DNA from: Halocaridina rubra
Taxonomy: Eukaryota > Arthropoda > Malacostraca > Decapoda > Atyidae
Direction: 5' to 3'
Assembly (NCBI GenBank): GCA_037179515.1
Contig: JAXCGZ010002349.1
Span: forward strand, 1 to 64,000
Length of the DNA: 64,000 bases
Shown here: piece by piece, positions 1 to 15,713 of the stretch
How positions within the stretch are numbered: the stretch's first letter is position 1
How the letters are laid out: each line of letters opens with the position of its first letter
Notes under the pieces: model-generated
What the model saw: only the letters and a program-made list of their open reading frames with translations
What the model was told of the DNA's origin: nothing
The model's database searches: none
Position numbers and translations under genes: made by a program

Positions 1-324
1 ACCAGCCATTAGGGACTGCTGTACTTCACGCTGTAATTTTTTTATAATGCTCTCACATTGTAGGTTAAAAAATAAACATGCTTTTGTCAATGCTGCAAAT
101 ACTCAATACTAAAATACTCTCGTTATTTACTGGTGAATCCATCTATCTATATCTATCACTGGATATTTGTAACTTTTCTCTATTTTTTTTTTTTGGCCTA
201 AATATAAAAAAGGAATGATAATAAGCCTAATAATATTAAAATAAGTCTTAAAATATTTAAACTTTTGCTTTGAAATCATATAGACAGACACGCCTTCTCT
301 CTCTTATGAATAAGAGAGATGAAA

Positions 325-505
325 CCATTAATAGTCTGTAATTGGATATCACTAAGTGAGGAAACAGTAAATGCTATATGCATTAATTGTTTTAAGAACA
401 GATATAATAAGTGTTAGAGAGCATAAATTGAAACCGACAAGGAGACCAGTAGATACCAGCAGAGGCATATTTTCCTGTGAGCACTGTTAAGTAAATACAA
501 TTAAA
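325..505 (+). mobile_element. Non-LTR retroelement 3' fragment, same family as at 8590
   Basis: It reads LSEETVNAICINCFKNRY and ends with GTTAAGTAAATACAATTA, matching the last 150 bases of the copy at 8590-9005 with many substitutions. No intact frame. Confidence 0.55.
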
Positions 506-775
506 ATAATACATGCATAAAAAGTGGTTCGAAATTGTCCTGTAAATAAGAAAAGAACTAAAAACTATAAATAGGAAGTGAGAGCAGATGGCGACACCCT
601 ACCCATTCGGTCTCTGCAAACAGTTTCAAATTGCCAATAATATTCTCATGAGGAGGCAATCTCCTCAAATGCCCTCGTTTGGGGCATTATCATTCTGGAA
701 ATGATACTACCAGTCACAAGGAATGTTCACGTGTCTGTTCAAGTCGGCCTCTGCATTCACACATCTAGGAAATGT

Positions 776-1170
<395 letters not shown>

Positions 1171-2189
1171 GTAAATACAAGATTATTACTTCCTAATTAA
1201 TATTTTCTTTTTTACTTTTCAAACTTTTAAATAAAGCATTAATAGGTAATAGAAAAACACTAATAATAAGACAATTATTTTCTCATGTATTCATATTGTT
1301 TTTAACTTGTTATATTCTAAACTCTTGTGTGAACTATTATTAGGCACATAAAAATAATTAAGAAATACGTGGTACACTACCCTGTATGCAGTGAATTTAA
1401 ATTTACCTTCCTTACAAAGCTAACAAATTAAATAGGAATAAAAATTACTGATGTCATTCTTATCTATTTGCAAATATGATTCACTTTGTACAATATGTAT
1501 ATACTGTACAGTATAGAGTTCCCGGCTGAGGCTCATATTGGTCTGACTTTAAAAATAAAAAAAAATCCAGAGTGTGAGTTTATTTTGTTTCCTTCGTCCA
1601 GCAAAAATATTTCTCTCGAAAATTCAGTTTTGGGATACATATCTTCAATACTCTTATGCATACTGTTTATGTTTTTAAAAAATAATAACCTTTAAGAGTG
1701 AATCTTTTTTGCACCACTTAATACTAAACAATTCCTTTTCTTTATCAATACACTCCTATTCTAGTCCCAACAACTCTTAAACTAATGAATCAGAAATAAT
1801 TTCTTACACATCCTCAATGTCTTCTTCATTAACCTGAATATTCCGGTAGCTTGCTAACTCAACAATTGCTTTAACTCTACTAATCTTCTCAGCTATGGAA
1901 ATTCTTTAGTCACAGACATACCAATTAAGTGCATTTTTTCAGACACTATTTATAAGGTAATTATGACATCATTAGTTCCAAGTAAAGTTCTTAATGCAAT
2001 GGTCAATACAGTAATCTTTCCAGAACTGCATCAATACACTGTCAATACCTTATCCTGTTGCAGCAATAGTCTCAGCAAAGGTATCTCTCCAGTAATATAA
2101 GTTGAATGCTCAATAGATTCTTGATCATCTGGCTGGATCAAAGTGATTGTGTTGGCAGGGAAAATTACCACTTCAAATATGTGATGTAG

Positions 2190-3115
2190 TTCATTTCAGA
2201 AAAAAGCTGTCTTCCAGATCAAGTCTTCAACTATGATGAAACGAGCCATTTTTTGGAAGAGTATACCAAGTCGCATTTACATTAATAAGGATTCCAAGCA
2301 GGCTCACGGATATAAGGCCTATAAGGATCATCTTACTCTGGTGCTATGTGCCAATGCCGCAGGCCAAATGATCAAGCTTGGCCCCATGTACAAGGAGTAA
2401 AATCTGCAAGAACTTGAAGATAAAAATAAGCATCTGCTAATTCGGTTCTGGTAGTATAATACAAAGGGTTTGGTGATATTTATTCTTTTTTGGATTGGTT
2501 GCAACAATGATTTATTTCAGAAGTCAAGAAAGAGCTTGAGAAGAAAGGAATGCCATTCAAGGTCCTTCTTATTAAAGACCATGCTCCTGGCCATCCCAAA
2601 CCAGCTACGTACGAGGATGAAAATAGTGAGATTCTCTGTGTGAAGGTGATATACCCCTACTTCACCTTTGCCAGGGAGCAAACATAATACAAATGTGGAA
2701 GAAATTCACAAATGTGAATGGAGTGGAAAATTTGCTAAGACTATCAACACCCCAAAGCCTGAGATAGTCAGTTCCAGGTGGAAGGCTTTATTCAGTGAAG
2801 TAACACACGACTTCAAAGTCTTCCCTACAATCTGCGTTAAAGTCAGAAGACATTGCTGGTAGCCAAACAATCTGGTGGGGAGAGCTCCACTGACATGGTT
2901 GAGGAAGACGTCGAAAGTCACACTAATGAGCACAGACAACTCCTTACTGAGGTCAACATCTACATAATGGTACAGTCTTTTACAGAAGAGGAAGCAGAAT
3001 ACTGGAGGGTTTCTTAGAAGGCACAAGAATTAACAGATCTGCAAGAGTTGGATTCTCAGTTGAAACAAACAGCTAAAAACATAACTTGTACAATCACATT
3101 TCAAATGTTGGCACT
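2190..3115 (+). pseudogene. Tigger/pogo (CENPB-like DDE) transposase relic, C-terminal part
   Basis: Frames interrupted by indels read QVFNYDETS, then PSRIYINKDSKQAHGYKAYK, DHLTLVLCANAAGQMIK, VKKELEKKGMPFKVLLIKDH followed by APGHPKPATYEDEN, and a C-terminal acidic stretch (NEHRQLLTEVN..EEEAEYW). The NxDET and LLIxDNAPGHP motifs hold the DDE acidic residues; here the second is LLIKDHAPGHP. Several stops and frameshifts make it non-functional. The terminal inverted repeats could not be placed. Confidence 0.85.
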
Positions 3116-5480
3116 TCTTCATGCATGATCCCCAGCTCCTATCCCCATACTGTAGGCAGAATGGCAATTTCAAAATTCTGAGTTACACTTATTTCATATC
3201 TGCACACCATTCATGGCTTGAATTTTGAAGAAAATGTACATACTCATTGACTAGCAGCAAGTATTGTACTAAGATTCGGATGCACATTTAAAAAAAAAAA
3301 AAAAAAAAAAAAAGGTTAAGGAAAATACTTGCAAGAGTAAAGACGTCTCTTGTATATTTCCTTAACCAACATTATGGAGGTTAATTACAGTACATATAGA
3401 CTGTATATGGATTAACTATGCCACTTTTATTATAATATGTTCTGTGAAAAAATAATAAATATTCACATTGTTTGTATACAGTAACTTAAGGGATGACATC
3501 ATAAATAAATCCCATCTTGATTTGATTAGCATTTCCCCGAAGATACTGTATCTGGTAGCATCTATATAAGTGAAACAATGCAGATTTATAAGACTTTTTG
3601 TATTAGTAATGACAAGAGTATCAAAATTAATACTGTATATATGTATTCACATCTTTCTCAAATGGAAATTTTAAAAAATGAGGTTAACATTAGGCACCAG
3701 AAAATATTTAAACTCATGATCTGTTTTAAACACATCCTAAAAACAAATTTTCTGAGACTGTATGCAATTCAGACTCCATAAAATTTCTCTGCTTGGCTTA
3801 TAATTCTACAAAATCATGTAAATATAGCTAAGAATTTTCGATGAAGAGCTTATCAATAAATTATTTTGAGTGTGAATGCTAATGTAAATTCCAATTATTT
3901 TGCCTCTGAGAAACTAATGTTATTATTAAGTGCAATTTTTACATTTGTCAGATTGGAATGTGTAGAATTGTATTAACTATCAGGAAGCCACGAGACCTAA
4001 TGCTGTCAAATGGCAATGCATGATATGCCATTAAAAAACACAAGTCACACCATAATCATCCATGCCTACCTTAGATTACTGCTAAGATACCAAATTAAAG
4101 AAACATTTCTATGAATAACCTAAAGGAATGGGTATATTTTTCAATATACCTGAAGTTCAAAGCTATATTCCAATAATATTTGGTTTCATTCAAATTAGTT
4201 TAATTTTTCTTCAACTCAAACTGAGTTGTTTTTATGGTAGTGGTATTAGGAGTAGAATAATTTTATGTTATTTTGTATTAACATCTGTAGCAATATGAAG
4301 TATTAACAAGGCATATTTACCCAAGAAAGACTACTTCTGCATGAAGAGTTTAAAATACAAGAAAAAAAATACCATTAACACAAACTAGCTTAATGACTAA
4401 GAATAAAATGAATATTGATTCGAAACAAAAACAGTGAATTCTTTATATTAATACATATAAACTGCATATAAAATTACTCTCTCATCCTCCTTTCCCAAAA
4501 CAGTATTGGTAAAATTGTCCGAATCTGATGTTTTTATGGTCAGAGGAGCATAAACTACACATCCTGACCAAATCTATCCTACAAAATCTATCAAAAATGG
4601 CGTTTTTTTATCCTAACTTGTTGTCTGCATTCCTCCTTTACTTTTGATACAGTATCTATATCATACTATAAGCTAACACAAAATTCTGGTCCTACTCTAA
4701 CCAGGAAAAGAGCCACCCTAGTCTTCTTCCACCTAGCACCTAAAATCCCATGGTTAAAAAGTATGAAAGTACAGTATCTCTAAAAATAAAAAATAAAAAA
4801 CTATTCAGATTCATTTGTAATCCTCAATTAGTGATATGTTACATTAATATGTACATATTAAGCTCCCCCACCCAAATATAAATTGAGTTTTGCACCTCCA
4901 CTGAAAGTTTCATTCAGCATATGCACCTTTTCACATGAGATATATCAGTCAACAAGGAATATGCTTTCTCAGTTTTAACAAGCACACTGTCACAAACTTG
5001 AGAAAACACTTTTGAAATTGTAGGCAAAACATTAACATTACAACAATTCTTTTTTTTTTCCTTAGCATAATTAAACAATTGCTAGACTTTTTTTTTATCC
5101 CATTTTTGCAACACTTTGGATGTTCTCATCGTTTTCAAAGGGTCTAAAACCCTAATTTCTGCTCTATACTTAACACAGCTCAAGCTTTTTTAAACTTTTC
5201 ATCTTTGCAATAAGCACTTCACGAGAGGGTAAACAAAAATGCGGCAGAACCAAAGGATGCAATGATGGCAATAGGGATAACTACACTAATTGTTACTCTG
5301 GCAAGTGATGGTCAAAGACTGATTCATATGTAAAGATCCAACATTCTTCTCACTTGTGCACTCACTCAACTGCCATACTCGGTTGGAATGGTGTGATTGT
5401 GAAATTTAAACCATGTTTTGCGCATATTTTGATTTAGTTTTAAAGATTTTCTGGTTATTCTGGTTTCAATATTTGGAGCA
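3115..5480. other. AT-rich gene-free stretch
   Basis: A run of A at 3289-3313; otherwise no coding, repeat border or RNA gene recognised on either strand. Confidence 0.6.
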
Positions 5481-5518
5481 AATGAAGAATTGGAACCTAA
5501 CTTTTAACAACAGTAATG

Positions 5519-5605
5519 AAAGGTTAAGTTAGAATAGATTAGGTTAGCATTTGAGCTTGGCCTTTAAGCTCAAATTCTAACCAAATCTAGTCTAACCTAA
5601 CTTTT
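5519..5605. repeat. Hairpin / MITE with TTAGG-like arms
   Basis: The 40-base arms 5519-5558 and 5566-5605 pair with about five mismatches around a 7-base loop. The arms contain AGGTTAG-type repeats. The pairing resumes with gaps farther out (GAATTGGA... / TCCAATTC), suggesting a MITE of about 170 bp. Confidence 0.7.
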
Positions 5606-6875
5606 TTTCCTGTTGATAAAAGTCATGTCACAAAGATTCATGAGGTCCAATTCTCTTCTGTATTCTTATTTTGCATATAGGTGAAAACGTGTAAGTATAT
5701 CTTGCGTGACTATCAGGACAACTGCACAGTACTTTGACATATACTGGGCCAATATAAAAGACACAAATATTAATACTCAAGACACCAATCACAGTAAAGC
5801 ATCATGATAAACTAATGCAAATAGAATATGTATATTAAATATTTCTGCAGATAATTAGACAGTCATACAATTAAACCTGCATTTAGTAGAATCCCTAAAG
5901 TCATGGGACCAAAAACATACTGTATATATAAACAAACATTATATGGTGGAGGCATATGCATGCATTTGATGTTTAGAATATATCAAGCAGACAGAGAGTA
6001 ACTCCAAAACAAACAAGCAAATCCATATAATATCAAAATACAAAGTACGCATTATTAGACAAGCCATGATAAAAAATAATTAAGCAATTGTTACGCTTTA
6101 TGAAGTCAAGTTCCCAAGGAAACTATAAAACCGACATAAAAGACTCTGAGTTTTAAGGTCATTACATTACATTAGACTGATGTAATGTGCACTAATATAA
6201 AGAAACTATAGGGATTACAACCAAATAAAAATAAGATTGATATAATGACATCCTTATGCAATCTGAATTTACTTAGAAATATTAAGGATATCTTCTGGTA
6301 TTGTACTGTAAGGTAATATTCAGCGGTCTCTGAAGAAATATTGTTTGTTTGCGTGAGAGCCATACTGATATTAAGAAACCATATTTGTTTACTTTCACAC
6401 CCCAACAAACTGTGAAATGATGGTCTCTTCTAACCCAAAATAAAAAAAAATAAAGCATTTTATTTTTTTGCAAATTGATAAGAAATGAGATGTTTTCAGT
6501 ACTTCAGTGACCAATATAACTAAGGGAATTTTGTTAAGTCCAGTACTGAAGTTCATATCGGCAAATGGAATGCTCTCTTTTGGTATCATCTTCACAGGTC
6601 TAGTGTGCATGCACTCCCACTTCTTGGCTCATGCTCTAATCTTACTGTTTTGGAGAGCATGTATCACTTTTACCTGTAAACCAATTACTAGGCATCAATA
6701 TTTAATAAGCATCTAATTAGCTCTAATTTGAATTCCTTGGAAAGTTTTCCTACCTTCCAAGTTTGCTGCTTAAATTTTCAGTATGATTTTCCCACCTTAC
6801 ATTTTCATGAGGCACTTTTAATCCTAAGCCAACCCTAGGCATCTACGTATTATAAACAGCCAATCAGTTACCACT

Positions 6876-7165
<290 letters not shown>

Positions 7166-8109
7166 AGCTGTAGGCATAGAAGAAGAATATCCAGCCTCAC
7201 AATGTTTTCCCTCATATTTCCGGTTTCATTAGGACTTCCTTGCTAGTGATAATGATACTTTATATTCTAGTTCCAACATGGTATCCATAATGAGAGAGAG
7301 ATACTCGATGTATAAATTGTGCTAGTAATAATCAATGAGTTGGTTATTTTCTTTTGCCTAATAAGATTCTCCAGCAAATAATTTTTTTGTAACAATAAAA
7401 TTTCCTTAATATTTCTAAAGGATCACAGTATTTGCAACATTACAGGTGCCTACACTGTCACTAGCATTCAGTATCCTGCACAGAATAATATACTGTACTC
7501 TTTGGGGCGTATCATTTTTTAAGAGGGTCTGTGAATACGGTTTTCTAGCTAGGAAAGGAGGAAAAGAAACCTCAAGCAAGTTTAGGTTAGGTTTGTTTAT
7601 GTTACTACAGTTATTTAAAGGGTTTAGAAGGTGAAACCCCAAGTTAGATATGGAGGGTGTATAGGTAGAGCACCCATTTAGGAATTATATCTTGCGTCTT
7701 TAATTTTATTATTAAGAATAGGATAGGTTAGGTTTGCTTAACTTAGCATGGATAGCAAAGGGGGGTCTGGCAGACAAAGCATTTATATTAGGAAGGGGTG
7801 GTGTAGAGGCAAAGCACTCAATTAAGAATGAAATCTCTTAAATTCTACTTTAATCTAAAGAAATAAGATAATTAAGGGTTAGTTAAATTAATTCCCCTAC
7901 ATAAGGAAATACTGTGGTTAGCTTAGTTCCCTTAAGGTAGGTAATGCATTAAATAATTGACATTGCAGCTTTGTAGTGGTTTTTACATTTTTTACCCCAT
8001 CCAAAATCTTAAATGTAAAGTAATGAGAATTGCCAAGAGTGCAAGAAGGCCCATTTTCAGGTATTCAGTAACAGGAAAGGAACTTCAGGAATCTGTGATC
8101 AAGAGATAT

Positions 8110-8250
8110 AAAGGTATATGAAGGTGGGACAACTTAGGACACTTGTCCCAGGATTATTGCCCCTGGAACTATTGCCCATCAAGACAACTGCCACTAGGAC
8201 ACTTGCCCTTAACCTTACCTAATCTAACCTGTCCAAACCTAACCTTTCCA
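8110..8250. repeat. Repeat with GGGACAA/TTGTCCC-like words
   Basis: Short recurring words (GGACACTTGTCCC, GGACACTTGCCC, ACTATTGCCC) followed by AACCTTACCTAATCTAACCT. On the other strand it resembles 43100-43275. Confidence 0.4.
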
Positions 8251-8589
8251 AACTAAGTGTGGAATAATAAATTGTTCACAGTGAACTCCTTTTTATTCAT
8301 TATTTCTAAATTATATGATATAGAGAATTGCACTGTATTATTATTAAGGAGAAACTGACCACTTTTGTATTGAGTGCTAGGAGAAAAATGTCCATACCCT
8401 GGGGTAAATATATTGCAAAATTGTCTCTGCAAATGCATATAAATGGCATAGTAGAGCCAGTGGGGTGACCTTCAGGCATATGAACAAGATAACGTTCAGC
8501 AACATATACAAAACTCATGTGACGTCTAAGCTCAATGTGCAGCACCCTCCTAGAATCCGCACTTGAAAAAGCATACAGATAATCTCTGG

Positions 8590-9005
8590 AGAAAGTTATG
8601 TCAGGCTACAAAGCTAATGACAGAGTTGCATAATCTCAGTTATGAGGAAAGATTGAAGAAGTTAAGTTACAATCACTCAAAGCTACAAGGAAGAGGAGAC
8701 ATATGATAACAGTTTTTAAATTCCTTCATATCCTGATATGGTTGGCTGAGTGTTTCTAGACCTAGAGGTCATAGTTTAATGCTTCATAAAAAAAAAAATG
8801 CTTCGCTGAGTATAAGGAAGTACTCTTTTAGTGTATGAATGAGTCAAATTCACTAACTGAGGAAACGATAAATGCATTCATAGTTTTAAGGAAAGATATG
8901 ATTAAGTTTTAGGGAGTGAAAATATGAAACCGACCAGGAAACAGGAAGTTACGAGCATAGGGCTTATTCCCATGAATACTGTCAAGTAAATACAATTAGG
9001 AAAAT
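8590..9005 (+). mobile_element. Non-LTR retroelement 3' fragment (degenerate)
   Basis: Broken translation gives TKLMTELHNLSYEERLKKL, then RGHSL and YSFSV, then NSLTEETINAFIVLRKDMI: the C-terminal region of CR1/jockey-type polyproteins (SYEERL...RGHSL...N.L...ETINAF). Frameshifts and stops are present. It ends near the TGTCAAGTAAATACAATTA tail. Confidence 0.65.
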
Positions 9006-10655
9006 ACACACTGTAATCGCTGGTTGGAAACACATCATCGATAACTTGATCCAGGAAGACATTAGTTTTTTATTTATACAAAGGCCCCATTCCACCTCAT
9101 AAGAGAGGTAGCTGAGTCAAAGGACACATTCACCACAAGCCAAAACACACCTCAGTCACTCCTCTAAGCTCCTTGGCGATAAAAGTATACATTCAAAAAT
9201 ATATTAAATTCCTTAGAGACTGATTTATCAACTTGCATTCACACCTCCTACCAAGTAAAATGAATATAACAAACACTAAGTAAAATTTAAAAAAAAATAA
9301 AATAAAAAATTAAAAAAAAAAAACAATCTCTGGAATCAACCCTCACTTTAACTGGTGATTAGCTTGTCAGATTAAAATTCGATATATGCAACCTTTCATA
9401 GCCCACAAGAGAGATCATTGTTACCACCACCATTTTTTTTCTTTTATTTTTTAAATGTCAAATGTACAATATTTACAGTTGTAAAATGATTACAAAATTA
9501 CGTTGGAAAACTCTTTAGTTAATATATTCTGCATATTACTTGCATAACAAATATTCAAAAACCATTTCAAATAATTAAATTTACCTTTAATTAAACAAAG
9601 TTTCCCATTCAGTTAAGTTCTGCGTACGACTAGTCCATACACAATATAGATAATTACAAATAAGCAGAACTGCAACTTCATTAAGTGTGCTACACTGTTA
9701 AGTTCCCACCAATCTTGGCCCATACAAAAAAAAAATTGTGATCCCGAGAAAAAAAGTATTTGGATACTTAAGAAAAAAGAAATTAGTGTAATTCTAAGTG
9801 TGCATAAAACGAATTTTATAGCTTGTCCAGCTAACATAACCAATCTTATACCGGTGTATCAACATACTTTCCTTACTATGGGTATGAAAGCAAACATTCA
9901 CCAACAAAAATAAATAATTTCCTCCTACCTTTTTTTTTTCATATAGAACTGACGTCACCATAATAAGAGCATAGTAAGTGTGACAACTAAGGCCAGGTGG
10001 TATGGCGCATTTGCCAGGTAGTCGTTTCGAGACCCTCCAAGGTCTGAAATTGGAGGGCATTCACTAAGGGTAACGGTCGCACTACCAAAACCAAAGTCCA
10101 TTATAAAAAGACACCGTCCAAGCCCTGAATAGAAAACGGAGTCCGTGGCGTAAAACCGGACCAGGAAGAGCAAAGTGGGTAATAAACCCAGTCTGATACT
10201 CGCTGTTTATACTGCTTGCCATGCATAAGGGCTTGCAAAACTGATTGTCTTCAATAACTTCCAACACTTTTTAGATATAAAAAGTATTGCGACCACTTGT
10301 ACTCTGCTCGCATATATTACTTGGAAAATTTACTCCGCCATCCGCTTAATCACATATAAGAACCAGAAAACACACGGACACGAGATGTTTACATCGAAAC
10401 GTTTCACGATACAATAATTAAATAATGATATGCTGACAGTGCAGACTTCTCAGTCTTTAGAAACTTCAGATTTGATGTGCAATTTCAGCTACTAATTACT
10501 GTCGTTTATATAAGATATAAAAACATTTATTGGAAAAAAATTGATTATGCATGTTTTCCCCTAACTACGATGCAATACACACAATTACTCACTGCAAACA
10601 CTAATATACTTTTTGGCAGGAGTTCGCTCTGCACCTCTTATGAAGTTTTTATTGT
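9005..10655. other. Gene-free stretch upstream of the retrotransposon
   Basis: A moderately GC-rich block at 9985-10270 differs from its surroundings but shows no convincing frame or structure. Confidence 0.5.
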
Positions 10656-10656
10656 G

Positions 10657-13840
<3,184 letters not shown>

Positions 13841-13854
13841 TTAGGCATAAGACT

Positions 13855-13990
13855 TAATGAACTGAGGAGGCTAATAAAGAAATTGGGACTAGAGCTTTTA
13901 CCCATCGTACAGCCCCACGATTATATAATAATCTCCCAGAAAATATTAAAGAAAATAGGGCAAATTGAAAAAAAGGATGAAATATAATTT
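13855..13990 (+). mobile_element. 3' fragment of a second non-LTR retroelement
   Basis: In one frame the stretch around 13890-13950 reads TRAFTHRTAPRLYNNLPENI, the RT C-terminal signature (APRLYNNLP) of jockey/CR1-type elements. It begins right after the tail of the preceding retrotransposon. The open frame 13793-13987 in another phase is a shadow. Confidence 0.65.
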
Positions 13991-14450
13991 ATTCAGTGAC
14001 TTCTACGATTTGCAATATAACACAACTTTAAATCAGTGAGATCTGGTCTGGCTGGACACCCGAGAGGTGGATGGCGGACCTTAAATACACCAGAAGTAAA
14101 AATTATGAAAGAATATAAAAAAAAATAAAACAAAGACCGACAAATGATCCTAGAGAAATATTCTAAGTTAGTATATGTCATGCTTTAAAAACGAAATAAC
14201 ATTTTGAAACGCAACGGATTTTTCATTTGTTCGAAATTGTAGTTATTAGTTTCACAAGTTCAAACAACTTACAATTATTTATAAACCTGCATCAAAATAA
14301 ATTCTGCAATAATTACAGTACTAACTCAAAAATTAAATGAAAATCAAAATAGGGAAATTCTCAAAATAAAACCACATGCAAATAATAAATAAATAAAATA
14401 GTTATAATATAAGTTTTGGCAACTTTTCGGTGCATTTCCCTTTGCTTCTC

Positions 14451-14484
14451 TCAGTCGTGAGGCAACCCAAGCGGAGTTTGGTTC
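14451..14484 (+). promoter_or_regulatory. Candidate Inr + DPE core promoter of POLDIP3
   Basis: TCAGTC at 14451-14456 matches the arthropod initiator TCAKTY, with A+1 at 14453, 63 bases before the ATG. At +28 to +32 (14480-14484) GGTTC matches the downstream promoter element RGWYV at the strict spacing. No TATA box is apparent at -30. The fit is exact but the motifs are short, so this is inference. Confidence 0.45.
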
Positions 14485-14515
14485 AGCGTTTCTAAGAAAA
14501 AAAAAAGTATCCAAA

Positions 14516-14592
14516 ATGGCGGACGCTTCATTAGATGACATTATCAAGCAAAAAAGGCTTCAGCGGTTTGGAAATGTAAACCAGAATAATGC
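14516..14592 (+). CDS. POLDIP3: POLDIP3 coding exon 1
   Basis: The ATG sits in a favourable context (ccaaaATGG). The exon encodes 25 residues starting MADASLDDIIKQKR, a UAP56-binding-type motif as in POLDIP3 and ALYREF. Donor GTATGT follows at 14593; the exon ends in phase 2 (two bases of an Ala codon). The start is chosen because the N-terminus matches the family and no upstream in-frame ATG improves it. Confidence 0.88.
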
Positions 14593-15642
14593 GTATGTAT
14601 AGTATGATCCCTTCTGCTTTGTAATTTTAAGAATATGGGTTTAAGTTTTTCGTTGGGAAGATATGGTTGATGATGCAATATGATGACAACTTCACGTTGG
14701 GTAATGTGGCATATTATTGAATTTTATATCGAGTAAATTGCGCCTTACTGCCGAATATTACAAGTCCATCGGTTATTCTGATATTTTATGCATATTTTCA
14801 TTAAATGTTCCTGGTCAGTGACCTGGAAGCGAGGGTTGGACAAATTAGCATAAAAGCCACATGCGATAAACTTAGATTTTAAAAACCTAAAAACATGAAC
14901 ATTTAAATATATGTTCATGCTTTTAGGTTTTGAAAACTTAAAAGCATGTACATTTAATTGTAGGTTATTATTGATTTAGTTTCCATTGACTATATACTTT
15001 TAGGAAAACGTTCGCAGTATTAACCTATTCATTTAGGCCTACCTTAGTTTACTTGTGTTAGTGTCAGTAATCACAATGTACACTTGCCACATATTTTTTT
15101 TATCGTGATTTCTTATTTTGTATTTTGAACGTATTTAATATGGTACTGAAATAAGGGAACATTAGAAAAAACATGAACTTTGGATATCAGAAACAAAGTT
15201 CAACTGCCAACCCGAAATTTCTTTCTCTGCATCTCACCAGCCCTACCCTAAGTACGGAAAAACGAGAACACGAGGTTTCGTTCATAGGCGTTTCGTACAT
15301 AGAATTAAAAACGAGGTTTCGTACAGAGAACGACGTTTCGTATATAAAATCGGACGAGGTTTCGTACAGAGATTTTTTTCTAAAATTTATTTTGAACCAA
15401 TTCAGTAATTATTGCTAAAAAAGTGTTACTTCTTCCAATCTCTAATGTATTTGGTATACTATTGCAGGTGTCCTATCTTGGGGGCTCCCAAAATGTTAGA
15501 AGAAAAAAAAAGCCAAAGTCAAATATTAATTAGTGATTTTATTTTAAAATATACATATAACCATAATTATTTACAAAAACACACATGTTATAAATAAGCA
15601 CATAGTAGTATACATTGTAGATATTTACATTAATGTCAGATT

Positions 15643-15713
<71 letters not shown>

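Noticed and set aside
9985..10080. tRNA-like head (TGGTATGGCGC ... GTTTCGAGACC)
   Set aside because: A- and B-box-like words are only about 20 bases apart, and no cloverleaf can be drawn.
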